Positions 29,007-38,443 of a DNA stretch of 64,000 nucleotides are shown here, piece after piece. The stretch comes from Mariniphaga sp. (GTDB lineage Bacteria > Bacteroidota > Bacteroidia > Bacteroidales > Prolixibacteraceae). Where the stretch lies: contig JAGXGA010000055.1 of assembly GCA_024636975.1 (NCBI GenBank), positions 1 through 64,000 of the forward strand. The letters run 5' to 3'. The notes beneath the pieces are model-generated. The model saw only the letters and a list, made by a program, of their open reading frames with translations, searched no databases and was not told the origin of the DNA. Position 1 is the stretch's first letter, and every line of letters starts with the position of its first letter. The position numbers were made by a program, and so were the translations under genes.

Positions 29007-30497
29007 ATGTCGTTAATAGCCTTTCCTATATTATTTCCATTTATCCTGATAATCATCCTGCTGATTTTCAGGTCCGATCGTCTTTCCCGATGGTTTGGCC
29101 CTATAGGCACAGGTTTATTGGCTATGCTTTCAGTATACCTGCTTGTACTCGTGAGGGAGCATGGAGTAATTGCCCTTCAAATGGGGGGTTGGGAAGCACC
29201 CTTCGGAATTACATTGGTAATTGACTATTTCAGCGCATTAATGCTGGTCGTTTCCTCCATTATTACATTCGTAGTAGCAATCTATGCTCTATATTTCCTC
29301 ACCGCCAGGATAAGACTGAACCGTTTTTTTATATTTTTCTTTGGTCTTATAATGGGAATGAATGGATCATTTATTACGGGTGATGTCTTTAACCTTTTTG
29401 TTTGGTTTGAGGTTATGCTTATGTCTTCCTTTGTATTAATTACCCTGGGGCGTACAAAAGACCAGCTCGAGGGAGGAATCAAATACCTGGCGCTAAATCT
29501 TATTGGTTCGCTTTTCCTGCTGGCTGGAGTGGGTTTGCTCTATGGGAAAACCGGCACATTGAATATGGCACACCTGGCACAAATCCTTACCACTGATGAT
29601 CAGGCCATACTTATGAATACCTCTGCGGTTCTGTTTTTTGTAGCCTTTGGCATTAAAGCTGCTGTTTTCCCATTATATTTCTGGCTGCCAGCGTCGTATC
29701 ATACTCCCGATGTTACCATCACATCTTTGTTTGCGGGACTTCTAACCAAAGTGGGCGTATATACGTTTTTTCGCTTTTTCACCTTGTTTTTTGTTCACGA
29801 CCCACAGTTCTGGCATCAACTGATCCTGGTAATTGCCGGGTTTACGATGGTGGCCGGAGGTATGGCTGCAGCTGCCCATTACGAAACACGTAGGATATTA
29901 TCGTACCACATCATCAGTCAGATAGGTTATATGATAATGGGACTTGGAATTTTTACCCCACTGGCTGTTGCAGGGGCCATTTTCTTTACCCTTCATAATA
30001 TGTTGGCCAAAACCAATACTTTTTTGGTTTCAGGTATGATCAATAAAGTAAGAGGAACCTATTTGCTGAAAAATATAGGCGGATTATATAAAGAATATCC
30101 ACTGATGGCCATTCTGTTTATAATTCCTGCTTTTGCTCTGGCAGGTGTACCTCCTGTCTCAGGATTTTTTGCCAAATTTATTCTGATTAAAGCGGGAATA
30201 GAAAATGGCAACTACGGTATTACAGCAGTAGCCGTCCTTACAGGTTTATTAACACTTTATTCCATGCTGAAAATATGGAATGAAGCTTTCCTGAAGGTTC
30301 AGCCCCATAATGAATTTGAGAAAAATACTATCCAAAAGCTTTCCTTCATGGAATACCTGCCTTCTGTTATTTTAGGAGCAGCCAGTATTCTTATGGGTGT
30401 ATTTGCCTATTATGTATTTGATTTTACAATGGAGGCTGCTAATCAGCTCCTCGATACAGAACTTTATATTAAAACTGTATTAAAAGGTTACCAATGA
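29007..30497 (+). CDS. mnhD: Mrp antiporter subunit D
   Basis: A 496-residue NuoN/NuoM-like proton-channel subunit with about 14 helices. Conserved features: Glu in FVWFEVMLMSSF, the lysine helix AGLLTKVGVYTFFRF, and YFWLPASYHTPDVT. It ends four bases inside the start of subunit E (ATGA at 30494-30497). Confidence 0.94.
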   Translation: MSLIAFPILFPFILIIILLIFRSDRLSRWFGPIGTGLLAMLSVYLLVLVREHGVIALQMGGWEAPFGITLVIDYFSALMLVVSSIITFVVAIYALYFLTARIRLNRFFIFFFGLIMGMNGSFITGDVFNLFVWFEVMLMSSFVLITLGRTKDQLEGGIKYLALNLIGSLFLLAGVGLLYGKTGTLNMAHLAQILTTDDQAILMNTSAVLFFVAFGIKAAVFPLYFWLPASYHTPDVTITSLFAGLLTKVGVYTFFRFFTLFFVHDPQFWHQLILVIAGFTMVAGGMAAAAHYETRRILSYHIISQIGYMIMGLGIFTPLAVAGAIFFTLHNMLAKTNTFLVSGMINKVRGTYLLKNIGGLYKEYPLMAILFIIPAFALAGVPPVSGFFAKFILIKAGIENGNYGITAVAVLTGLLTLYSMLKIWNEAFLKVQPHNEFEKNTIQKLSFMEYLPSVILGAASILMGVFAYYVFDFTMEAANQLLDTELYIKTVLKGYQ

Positions 30498-30826
30498 AAA
30501 TACTAAAAAAAATATACTATTCAATTGAATTTATTGGTTATTACCTGTTAAAACTTTTACAGGCAAACCTTTTCATCGCCTATGATATACTAACTCCGAA
30601 AATGCACATTAATCCGGCTTTTATGAAAGTTCCGGTGAATTTAAAAACCGATACCGGATTGCTTCTTTTTAGTAATCTGCTGTCGATGACACCCGGCACT
30701 CTAAGTATTGATGTCAGTAAAGACAAAAAAATCCTGTTCGTGCATGTTCTCTATTTCTCATCCGAAGAATTAATGCAAAAAGATTTTAACGGAATGCAAA
30801 ATAAAATTAAAAAGATTACTGAATAA
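30494..30826 (+). CDS. mnhE: Mrp antiporter subunit E
   Basis: A 110-residue MnhE subunit. It is shorter than the usual 150-160 residues because the N-terminal hydrophobic part is reduced to about residues 8-36, whereas the soluble part (DTGLLLFSNLLSMTPGTLSI) is conserved. Its stop overlaps the start of subunit F by one base (TAATG at 30824-30828). Confidence 0.88.
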   Translation: MKILKKIYYSIEFIGYYLLKLLQANLFIAYDILTPKMHINPAFMKVPVNLKTDTGLLLFSNLLSMTPGTLSIDVSKDKKILFVHVLYFSSEELMQKDFNGMQNKIKKITE

Positions 30827-31101
30827 TGGAAGGAACTACATTTACTGTTGTTATGATTATCGCCTTTGCCATGTTACTGGCAGCCCTTGTTCTGGCCTCT
30901 GCACGCCTGTTAAAAGGACCTTCGGTTAACGATCGTATTGCAGCTATGGATGTCATCGCTATTGTTGTCATGGGATTTGTGCTTGTATACAGTGTAATGA
31001 TCAACAACTCCATTTACTTCGATATCCCGGTAATCATCTCTTTGATCTCATTTATTGGTACAGTGGCTGTTTCATCTTATTTAAAACACAGGTATGATTG
31101 A
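30826..31101 (+). CDS. mnhF: Mrp antiporter subunit F
   Basis: A 91-residue MnhF subunit with three membrane helices and the typical RLLKGPSVNDRIAAMDVIA. The end overlaps subunit G by eight bases. Confidence 0.92.
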   Translation: MEGTTFTVVMIIAFAMLLAALVLASARLLKGPSVNDRIAAMDVIAIVVMGFVLVYSVMINNSIYFDIPVIISLISFIGTVAVSSYLKHRYD

Positions 31102-31396
31102 TATATTAATATACATATTGATTCTGGGAGGTTCCTTTTTTATACTGGTGGCAGCAATAGGACTGGTAAGGTTCAACGACCTGTACAGCAGGTTGCATGC
31201 AGGTACTAAAGCTCCCTCATTCGGTATCTTTCTATTGGCAATGGGCGTAAGCATTTTTTTCAATGACCCCATTGTTTATGTCAAAGGGTTATTTATAGTG
31301 GTATTTATATACCTCACTGCTCCCCTGGCAGCACATGCCATAATTAAAGCGTACAGAGATTCCGACGAGGAAAAAAGATCTGCAAAAAAAGATTAA
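31094..31396 (+). CDS. mnhG: Mrp antiporter subunit G
   Basis: A 100-residue MnhG subunit with three helices and the family signature RFNDLYSRLHAGTKAPSFG. It closes the seven-gene operon A-G. The stop codon at 31394-31396 overlaps the stop of the convergent HAD gene, so there is no room for a separate terminator and transcripts must overlap. Confidence 0.93.
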   Translation: MIDILIYILILGGSFFILVAAIGLVRFNDLYSRLHAGTKAPSFGIFLLAMGVSIFFNDPIVYVKGLFIVVFIYLTAPLAAHAIIKAYRDSDEEKRSAKKD

Positions 31397-32064
31397 GAAT
31401 TCTTTTTGGTTTCATTCAGGAGTGAATAAACAAACTGCACTGACACCTCCCTAAAATCTTTAATCACCCGGTGTGCGGATTTATGTTCTTCTGCAGGCAG
31501 GGTTGTAGTTACTGCCACTACTTTTGTCCCGGCATCGTATGCGGCCTGTGTACCTGAAAGACTGTCTTCAAATACAACACAATTTTCCGGAGAACTGTTA
31601 AGCAGTGATGCTGTCATTAGATAAATTTCAGGATGAGGTTTCCCTTTTGAAACCATCGAATCATCAACTACTATATCAATAAGGCTTATAATTCCGAGAC
31701 CCTCCAAAACAAAATCCACATTTTCCTTAGGAGCTGACGTTGCCACTCCAACGGGTACATTATTCTTCTTCAATTCATTCAAAAATTGAATAAAACCCGG
31801 CGCAGCTATTAATTCCGGACGATAAATTTCACGGTAAATTACCTCCTTTTCATTGCCAAATTCCTCTATTTCTTTGTGCGATAAACCGCAGCTGAAAAGA
31901 TCCGGAAGCACTTCATCATTTGTACGACCAAAAAATACAGTTCTAAATTTTTCTTCCGAAAAGGAAATTTTGTGCCTTTTGCAAAATTCTCCCCATGCAA
32001 GCTTATGGTATTTACCATTATCGACTATAACACCGTCCATATCAAAAACTACTGTAACATCCAT
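31393..32064 (-). CDS. HAD-family hydrolase, beta-phosphoglucomutase-like
   Basis: A HAD phosphatase/mutase of about 223 residues. Motif I is VFDMDGVIVDN, motif II Ser/Thr in VATSAPKE, motif III Lys in GKPHPEIYL, and motif IV VVFEDSLSGTQAA. The cap is helical as in subclass I (beta-phosphoglucomutase, phosphoglycolate and 2-deoxyglucose-6-phosphate phosphatases). I choose the Met at 32064 (MDVTVVFDMDG) over one 39 bp upstream, because motif I normally lies within the first 15 residues. The exact sugar phosphate is unknown. Confidence 0.87.
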   Translation of the reverse strand: MDVTVVFDMDGVIVDNGKYHKLAWGEFCKRHKISFSEEKFRTVFFGRTNDEVLPDLFSCGLSHKEIEEFGNEKEVIYREIYRPELIAAPGFIQFLNELKKNNVPVGVATSAPKENVDFVLEGLGIISLIDIVVDDSMVSKGKPHPEIYLMTASLLNSSPENCVVFEDSLSGTQAAYDAGTKVVAVTTTLPAEEHKSAHRVIKDFREVSVQFVYSLLNETKKNS

Positions 32065-32253
32065 ATCAAAAAGTTTCAATTGTAATTTCTTGCTAAATAA
32101 CAAATATAAACACGAAAGTCTTTCCAGCCCCTTTAGAAGAAGGTATTGTCTAAAAGACTTTATTTATTTCGGTAGTTATGAAAAAACAAAAAACCGCTCC
32201 CTGGGAAAGGAACGGTTCACAAATATTATTATTTAGTAAGGAAGTATGAACAG

Positions 32254-32604
32254 CTAATTCGAGTTTTCCAGTTTAATGTTCACCTCATTTTTACCCGGGT
32301 CAACTTTAAGGGTTTCTGAACAATTTTTATAGGAAATGTAATTTGTTACAAGTTTGTATTCTCCAGGTTGTACACCTTTGAAATAAAATTGGCCATCGAA
32401 ATCAGTATAGGTTTTTGACCCGGTGCCTTCAAGGGTAACTTCTACACCAACCAACAGTTCTCCTGAAGTCGAATCTAAAACTGTACCTGAAAGTGCCACA
32501 GACGCATCATCAGCAGCTACAGAAGATTTTTCATTCTTCTTTTCTTCAGCAATAACAGCTATTGAAAGTATGAGTGATAAAAAGCCTATGAGTAATTTTT
32601 TCAT
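32254..32604 (-). CDS. Secreted stand-alone carboxypeptidase-regulatory-like domain protein
   Basis: A 116-residue protein: signal peptide (1-19), a Lys/Glu/Ser linker (20-38), then one beta-sandwich domain of the CarboxypepD_reg-like type (ALSGTVLDSTSGELLVGVEV, GTGSKTYTDFDGQFYF, GEYKLVTNYISYK). The same domain forms the N-terminus of the TonB receptor at 35107, where GETLVGVTV, TDLDGQFTL and ISYISYQ are equivalent. A free copy could be a remnant or a periplasmic partner. A UUCC-type hairpin (GAACCGTTCC region, 32190-32215) lies downstream. Confidence 0.82.
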   Translation of the reverse strand: MKKLLIGFLSLILSIAVIAEEKKNEKSSVAADDASVALSGTVLDSTSGELLVGVEVTLEGTGSKTYTDFDGQFYFKGVQPGEYKLVTNYISYKNCSETLKVDPGKNEVNIKLENSN

Positions 32605-32698
32605 CTTTTAAATAATTAAATTTATTGATGTAAAAGTAGGCAGCTCAGATTACACGGCAGTTAATGTACTGTTAAAGTTTTATTACAAATTTAAAAGG

Positions 32699-33157
32699 TC
32701 AATATTTCCGTTCATTTACGACATTTCCGGCAATATCGTAATTTTTCCAGGTACCGCTTTTACTGCCATTATTGTATTGCAGTTCATACATAAGGTTTCC
32801 CTGGTCGTCCCATATTTTCCATTTGCCATGTTTCACCCCATTTTTGTATCTGGCAACCGAAATCAGTATACCTTTATTATTGTATTTCTCCCATTTACCG
32901 TGCATCTGGTTTTTTCTATAGGAGCGGATCTCATTGAGTGTCCCGTTTTCAAACCATGTTGTTACTTTCCCATGTTTGTTGCCATTTTTCACACTCGCTT
33001 CCATTTTCAAATTGCCACTTTCGTATAAGGTGGTATATTTTCCGGTAAAGGCTTCATTATTTTTATAATAACGGCCTTCCATTTCTTTTATCTCCTGGGC
33101 TTGCAAGCCATTTACAATCAAAATGACAATTCCTAAAATCAGTAGTTTTCTATTCAT
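32699..33157 (-). CDS. Secreted MORN-variant (YwqK-like) repeat protein
   Basis: A protein of about 152 residues with a signal peptide (MNRKLLILGIVILIVNGLQAQ region). The start at 33157 is preferred over 33214 because only then does the signal peptide begin properly. The mature part is five to six copies of the toxin-antitoxin YwqK/MORN_2 repeat, of the form YKNG-KHGKW--W---G-L. Such repeats form extended beta-hairpins; the annotation as antitoxin in databases is historical, and a surface or envelope role is more likely here. Confidence 0.8.
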   Translation of the reverse strand: MNRKLLILGIVILIVNGLQAQEIKEMEGRYYKNNEAFTGKYTTLYESGNLKMEASVKNGNKHGKVTTWFENGTLNEIRSYRKNQMHGKWEKYNNKGILISVARYKNGVKHGKWKIWDDQGNLMYELQYNNGSKSGTWKNYDIAGNVVNERKY

Positions 33158-33258
33158 TATTTTTGGTTGAAAAGTGGCGAATTTAGATAAAAAGCAAAGG
33201 GAAATAATATGCATTTTAATATTTAATTGAAAATTAATTTTTTGTGTTTAACCCTCAG

Positions 33259-33379
33259 GTAATCTGTTTTTAATGTATAGGCCCATTCGGGCAGCCTGAT
33301 TTGCATTTGTCAGATTACTTATATCTGATTATTTAAACGTAATCTTTAATTAATTCACATGCAATCATTTTGTAATCTG
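33259..33379 (+). promoter_or_regulatory. Repeated GTAATCT(G/T) sites upstream of the lipoprotein/TonB receptor pair
   Basis: GTAATCTG occurs at 33259-33266 and 33372-33379, its complement CAGATTAC at 33311-33318, and GTAATCTT at 33339-33346. All lie in the 300-bp gene-free region before the lipoprotein gene at 33517. Four sites in 120 bp suggest an operator for an unknown regulator. TTTGCG at 33391 and TAGTTTTT at 33411 are possible promoter elements just downstream. Confidence 0.45.
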
Positions 33380-33516
33380 CCCTGCATAGTTTTGCGTCAA
33401 CGAATTTAGATAGTTTTTATTTAATTGCCACGAAACTCATGAATAATATTATTCGAAACATAACAACATACACGGCAATTTTATTAAACACCCATAATAA
33501 TTAAAAATAAATTGAG

Positions 33517-35001
33517 ATGAAAAAGATGAAAAAAATTAGTTTGTTATTCAGTTTAACTCTTTTAATGGGTTTGTTCTTCGCATCATGTGATAAGGATGAT
33601 CCGGTTGAAGCATTTGCAAAACCAAATGTTACTGTTTCCACAGAAGTTAATGATGTTACATATGGAGCAACAGAGCAATCGGTTGATTTTTCAGTTTCGT
33701 ATGATAGCAAACTGACAGCAACTTATACAGCCACAGGTACGGGCGTTTCTGTAACAAACAGTTCCGGTAGTGTAACAGGAAATACAGTTACCATTAATTA
33801 TGATGCAGGTGCCAATGCAGGTGCTGCTTCAATTACGTTATCCGTTACCGATACGGAAGGACAAACAGATGATGCAACGGCTGTTATCAGTATTGCCCAG
33901 CCTGAATTTGAAGTTCAAGTAACCAGTAACATATCAGAAAACACTACATGGACTTCAGATAAAGTTTACATTTTAAGTGGTAGGATAACTGTTCTTAGCG
34001 GAGCAACATTAACAATTGAAGAAGGTACCATTATAAAAGGTGAAGCAGGTACAGGAGCCAATGCAACTGCACTGCTGGTTGCCCGTGGTGGAAAATTAAT
34101 GGCGGAAGGAAATGCCGATGCTCCTATTATATTCACATCGGTGGCCGACGAAATTTTGCCCGCAGACATTGCTGCCGGAAATTTTGAAAGCCCCAACCTC
34201 GATCCTGATATTAACGGACTTTGGGGTGGTGTAATCATTCTTGGAAAAGCACCAATATCTGCATCAAATGAATCGGGTGATGTGAGCGAGATTCAAATTG
34301 AAGGGATACCTACATCTGACCAAAACGGGTTGTATGGTGGAAATGAACCCACCGATAATTCAGGGGTAATACAATATATATCCATCAGGCACGGAGGGAC
34401 CAACATTGGTTCAGGAAACGAAATAAACGGCTTATCGTTAGGTGGTGTTGGTTCCGGAACTGTTGTCGAAAACATTGAAGTGGTGGCCAACCAGGACGAT
34501 GGAATTGAATGGTTCGGTGGAACAGTGAATGTAAAAAACGTAGTTGTCTGGAACGTTGGAGATGATGGTATTGATACTGACCAGTCATGGAACGGAACTC
34601 TTGACAATTTTATAGTAGTTGCACCTGCAGGCCATGCTTTTGAACTGGACGGACCGGAAGGTTCAATGGCAGCAGGTCATGTTATTCAAAATGGAACTAT
34701 TGTTGCCACAGTTGGCGAACGCTTAAGCGAAGACCTTATTAATGTAGACGATAATTCAATTGTCGATTTGAAAAATCTATTCTTTACCGGAATTTCTGAA
34801 GGTCAGAAAATCAATCGTGTAACTGCTGCAGGTGTAACTTTTGAAGGAATTGAATTTGATGTAACTGCCGAAGAATTGCCCAACCATGTAAATGGTGACG
34901 TACCTGCTGGTGTTACCGCCGGTTCAGGTACAAACAAAGCCGATGCGTCTGTTTTTGGATGGACCTGGGCAGGAAAAGCAGGAGCTTTAACAGGGCTTTA
35001 A
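33517..35001 (+). CDS. Surface lipoprotein with beta-helix-like domain, TonB-receptor partner
   Basis: A 494-residue SPII lipoprotein (lipobox FFASC, Cys24, followed by DKDD, an acidic stretch often seen in surface-exposed Bacteroidota lipoproteins). Residues 35-135 are an Ig/cadherin-like beta domain. Residues about 150-480 form a right-handed beta-helix-like region, with ITVLSGATLTIEEGTIIKGE, IQYISIRHGGTNIG, DGIEWFGGTVNVKNVVVWN and DDGIDTDQSWNGTLDNF as successive rungs. Proteins of this kind are regularly encoded next to a TonB-dependent receptor, as here (105 bp upstream of 35107). It likely binds the ligand delivered to the receptor; the ligand is unknown. Confidence 0.83.
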   Translation: MKKMKKISLLFSLTLLMGLFFASCDKDDPVEAFAKPNVTVSTEVNDVTYGATEQSVDFSVSYDSKLTATYTATGTGVSVTNSSGSVTGNTVTINYDAGANAGAASITLSVTDTEGQTDDATAVISIAQPEFEVQVTSNISENTTWTSDKVYILSGRITVLSGATLTIEEGTIIKGEAGTGANATALLVARGGKLMAEGNADAPIIFTSVADEILPADIAAGNFESPNLDPDINGLWGGVIILGKAPISASNESGDVSEIQIEGIPTSDQNGLYGGNEPTDNSGVIQYISIRHGGTNIGSGNEINGLSLGGVGSGTVVENIEVVANQDDGIEWFGGTVNVKNVVVWNVGDDGIDTDQSWNGTLDNFIVVAPAGHAFELDGPEGSMAAGHVIQNGTIVATVGERLSEDLINVDDNSIVDLKNLFFTGISEGQKINRVTAAGVTFEGIEFDVTAEELPNHVNGDVPAGVTAGSGTNKADASVFGWTWAGKAGALTGL

Positions 35002-35033
35002 TGATCAACATGAATTAATCTGTCTGTGATAAT

Positions 35034-35071
35034 AAACAGACTTGCAAATACAAAATTTTGCAAGTCTGTTT
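35034..35071 (+). terminator. Strong hairpin between lipoprotein and receptor genes
   Basis: AAACAGACTTGCAAA and TTTGCAAGTCTGTTT form a perfect 15-bp stem with an 8-nt loop, followed by TCTTTG. It lies 33 bp after the lipoprotein stop. Since the receptor gene follows 36 bp later, it may act as an attenuator that lets the lipoprotein be made in excess of the receptor. Confidence 0.75.
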
Positions 35072-35106
35072 CTTTGTTTAATTAAGGTAAACATTTCAAA
35101 AAAGGT

Positions 35107-37995
35107 ATGAAGCGCTTAATCGTTATTTTTTTACTCCTCATTTCCATTTTTTCCCAGGCCCAGCAAGGCAAAGTAAGAGGGACGGTTTTCGATGATAAAA
35201 CAGGGGAAACCCTCGTGGGTGTAACTGTTTTGGTTGCGGGAACAATAACCGGGACTGCAACCGACCTCGACGGACAATTTACCCTTGACCTGGATCCCGG
35301 GTCGTATGAATTGCAAATTTCCTATATTTCCTACCAAACCCTTAATGTGAAAGACATTCAGGTTAAAACAGGTGAAGTAACCCTGCTGGAAAACCTTAGA
35401 TTGAATGAAAGCACCCTCGAGATTGATGAAGTTGTTGTTACTGCCGAAGTAATACGAACTACCGAAGCTGCTTTGAATACAATTAAAAGGCAGAGTGCAG
35501 TAATTATGGATGGTATTTCAGCCTCCAAGATTAAACTGATTGGCGACAATACCGCCGTGGAAGCTGCCAAAAGGGTAACAGGTGTTACGGTGGAAGACGG
35601 CAAATATATATATGTTCGCGGACTGGGAGACCGGTACTCAAAAACAACACTAAACAACATGGACATTCCGGGTCTGGACCCCGACCGCAACAGCCTCCAA
35701 ATGGATATTTTCCCTACAAACCTGATTGACAATATGCTGGTGAGCAAAAATTTCACCGCTGACATGCCTGCCGATTTTACCGGTGGAATGATGAATGTGG
35801 AAACCAAAGATTTCCCGGAGGAAAAAATAATCAGCGTATCTGCCAGCACATCATTTAATCCGGATATGCATCTAAATTCCGATTACCTGACTTATCCGGG
35901 CAGTTCAACAGATTTTCTTGGATTCGATGACGGAACCAGGGTCTTACCTGAGCGCGCCCGTCAACCCAATATTCCCACTCCTATTAGTGGCGCTCCCCTG
36001 CAGGAAACAGTTGATTTCATAAAAAGCTTTAACCCTCAACTAGCTGCCGAACGTGTGACCAGTCCTCTTGATTACAGCGTGAGTTTTTCGCTTGGGAACC
36101 AGATCGATCTTTCAAAAAGAAGCAACAGTCCTAAACTCGGATATATACTATCGCTTTCCTACAAGTCGGATTATAAATATTACAAGGACGTAGTTTACGG
36201 AGAGTACCAGCGTTATATCGACCCCGACAGATATGAAATGCGTTATGCAACCGTTCAGAACGGAGAGCTGGGTGAGCACAATGTTTTGGTTGGTTTGCTT
36301 GGTGGTGTGGCAATTAAAACCAGCTTGTCGAAAATCAGGTTTATGGCAATGCGATTGCAAAACGGTGAAAAACGCGCTGGTAAATTCTCTATTGATAACG
36401 ATGGCCAGGCAGTTGGCCAGTCAGGTTATCAGGCTACTTCCGACAACCTGGAATACAACCAGCGTTCGCTTACCAATGTTTTACTTAATGGAACCCATAT
36501 ATCAAAGAATTCAGGATGGGAGATTGACTGGCGCCTTTCGCCCACGCTATCCACCTCGGAAGACCCCGATATGAGAAAAACCGCTTTCACCAATACAAAC
36601 GGAAGATTCAGTTTTATGGCGGGGGCAGGTGGAAATCCGGCACGAATCTGGAGATCGCTGAACGAAATGAATGCCATGGGAAAACTGGATATCACAAAAA
36701 AATACCAATTCAACAATGCCGATGCAAAGCTGAAATTTGGAGTCAGCCATACTTACAAAGAACGTGATTACGAAATCCTGTTTTTCGATATGCAGTTTTT
36801 TGGAGGCCAGTCATGGACTGTAGCCGATCCGGCAATCGTACTCAATCCCGGGAATATTTATCCCAATCGTCCAAACAGTATTTATTACCAATCGGGAAAC
36901 CCGGACCCTAACCCCAACGCATACAAGTCGAATGTTAACAACACGGGTTTTTATATTTCCAATGAATTTACCCCAATTGCAAAACTGAAAACCATTTTAG
37001 GGCTTAGGGCTGAAAATTTTGTACAACGCCACACCGGTCGCGATCAACGATTCGCCAGCGGCGATACCGAAAACGGAATAAACCTCGACAACGAAATAGT
37101 CCTTGAAGCTTTCGATTTATTCCCTTCAGTAAACCTTATATATGCACTTACTGAAGACCAGAATCTTCGTGCTTCTTATTCAAAAACAATTGCTCGTCCA
37201 TCGTTTAAAGAATTATCGTTTGCACAGATTCTTGACCCAATTTCAAACCGTATTTTTAACGGAACACTCTTTACTTATCCAGGTTGGGATGGAAACTTAA
37301 CGGAAACCCGCATTAACAATATCGACCTGCGGTGGGAATTGTTTATGGAACGAGGGCAAATAATTTCGGCCAGCGCTTTCTTTAAGAGTTTTGACAATCC
37401 CATTGAATTAGTACGTATTCCGGAGCAGCAAACCAGTACTGAATACCAACCGAGAAATGTTGGCGACGGAAGGTTGTTCGGGGCTGAATTAGAATTCAGA
37501 AAAGATTTGGATTTTATAGCCCCCCAACTTGCAAATTTTAACCTTAACGGGAATATCACCCTTGTTGAATCGCAAATTGACATGACGGAGATTGAATTCA
37601 ATTCACGAAAAACGTACGAAAAAAACGGAGAAACAATCGAAAACAAAAGGCAAATGGCCGGGCAGTCGCCTTATGTAATCAACTCGGGCCTAACATACAG
37701 CAGTAGCAAAACCGGATTAGATGCAGGTTTCTTTTATAACGTAAAAGGGTCAACGCTTTCAATTGTTGGAGCGGGTCTTTTTCCAGATATCTACATTGAA
37801 CCGTTTCATAGCCTTAATTTCAGTATGAACAAGAAAATAGGTGAAAACAATAACACCAGCATCGACTTTAAAGTATCCAATATCTTAAATTCAAGAGTTG
37901 AAAGCTATTATCAATCGTTCAATGCCGAAAAGCAGCTGTACAGCAGTATGGGGCCTGGCAGAAGTTATAGCCTGGGTGTAAGTTTCAGGTTTTAA
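35107..37995 (+). CDS. TonB-dependent outer-membrane receptor
   Basis: A 962-residue receptor: signal peptide (1-19), CarboxypepD_reg-like domain (20-105), plug domain (about 125-240, with VTVEDGKYIYVRGLGDRYS) and a 22-strand barrel to the C-terminus, which ends in Phe (YSLGVSFRF). There is no SusC-type signature, and the neighbour is not SusD-like, so glycan uptake of the SusCD type is not indicated. Paired with the beta-helix lipoprotein it should import a TonB-dependent ligand across the outer membrane. The group carrying VRGLGDRYSKTTLNN in the plug is common in Bacteroidota. Confidence 0.92.
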   Translation: MKRLIVIFLLLISIFSQAQQGKVRGTVFDDKTGETLVGVTVLVAGTITGTATDLDGQFTLDLDPGSYELQISYISYQTLNVKDIQVKTGEVTLLENLRLNESTLEIDEVVVTAEVIRTTEAALNTIKRQSAVIMDGISASKIKLIGDNTAVEAAKRVTGVTVEDGKYIYVRGLGDRYSKTTLNNMDIPGLDPDRNSLQMDIFPTNLIDNMLVSKNFTADMPADFTGGMMNVETKDFPEEKIISVSASTSFNPDMHLNSDYLTYPGSSTDFLGFDDGTRVLPERARQPNIPTPISGAPLQETVDFIKSFNPQLAAERVTSPLDYSVSFSLGNQIDLSKRSNSPKLGYILSLSYKSDYKYYKDVVYGEYQRYIDPDRYEMRYATVQNGELGEHNVLVGLLGGVAIKTSLSKIRFMAMRLQNGEKRAGKFSIDNDGQAVGQSGYQATSDNLEYNQRSLTNVLLNGTHISKNSGWEIDWRLSPTLSTSEDPDMRKTAFTNTNGRFSFMAGAGGNPARIWRSLNEMNAMGKLDITKKYQFNNADAKLKFGVSHTYKERDYEILFFDMQFFGGQSWTVADPAIVLNPGNIYPNRPNSIYYQSGNPDPNPNAYKSNVNNTGFYISNEFTPIAKLKTILGLRAENFVQRHTGRDQRFASGDTENGINLDNEIVLEAFDLFPSVNLIYALTEDQNLRASYSKTIARPSFKELSFAQILDPISNRIFNGTLFTYPGWDGNLTETRINNIDLRWELFMERGQIISASAFFKSFDNPIELVRIPEQQTSTEYQPRNVGDGRLFGAELEFRKDLDFIAPQLANFNLNGNITLVESQIDMTEIEFNSRKTYEKNGETIENKRQMAGQSPYVINSGLTYSSSKTGLDAGFFYNVKGSTLSIVGAGLFPDIYIEPFHSLNFSMNKKIGENNNTSIDFKVSNILNSRVESYYQSFNAEKQLYSSMGPGRSYSLGVSFRF

Positions 37996-38443
37996 AAGTG
38001 AGGAGCAAAGAGCAGAGGGCACAGGGCAGAGGGCCTTTAGGCCGGGTCACTAAACTCATCAGCTTAAGTGGAAATTTATGGTGAAAACTTAATATTTCCG
38101 CTGAGCCCCCAATGTCCTCACTGTCCTTAAAGACCTTAATTTAACACTGCTAAGAATCAGCTCCTACAAAAATTCATTTATTTCCCGGAAGCCCTCTCTT
38201 TTTAGTGTCTTTAGTGTTCCCTTCCGAATGGCATCAGCCGGGCGGATTAGTGGTTAATTTCTTTTTACCAAGTATACCTATAGAGAAAAACGCAAGTACT
38301 CTGTTGCAGGATTTTAATCTAATTTTAGACCAAATCAGGTCAATTGACAATAAAAGTTTTAATTTACACATGCGTTATATGCCGTTTTGAAGAATAACCA
38401 TCACGATAATTGAATATTTGGGGGCATTTTAAATAGAAATAGT
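37996..38443. other. Gene-free interval
   Basis: No convincing gene. It begins with GAGCAAAGAGCAGAGGGCACAGGGCAGAGGGC-like low-complexity DNA (quoted in part) and otherwise shows only AT-rich sequence. A 61-codon frame at 38205-38390 has no family look and no start signal. Confidence 0.5.

Noticed and set aside
32190-32215. GAACCGTTCC-like hairpin region as a riboswitch
   Set aside because: It is a short hairpin with GGGAAAGGAACGGTTC next to AT-rich DNA between two minus-strand genes; more likely a simple terminator, and no known riboswitch core is seen.
38205-38390. A 61-codon frame between the TonB receptor and the MutS-like gene
   Set aside because: No recognisable domain, no promoter or ribosome-binding context, and composition like the surrounding intergenic DNA.
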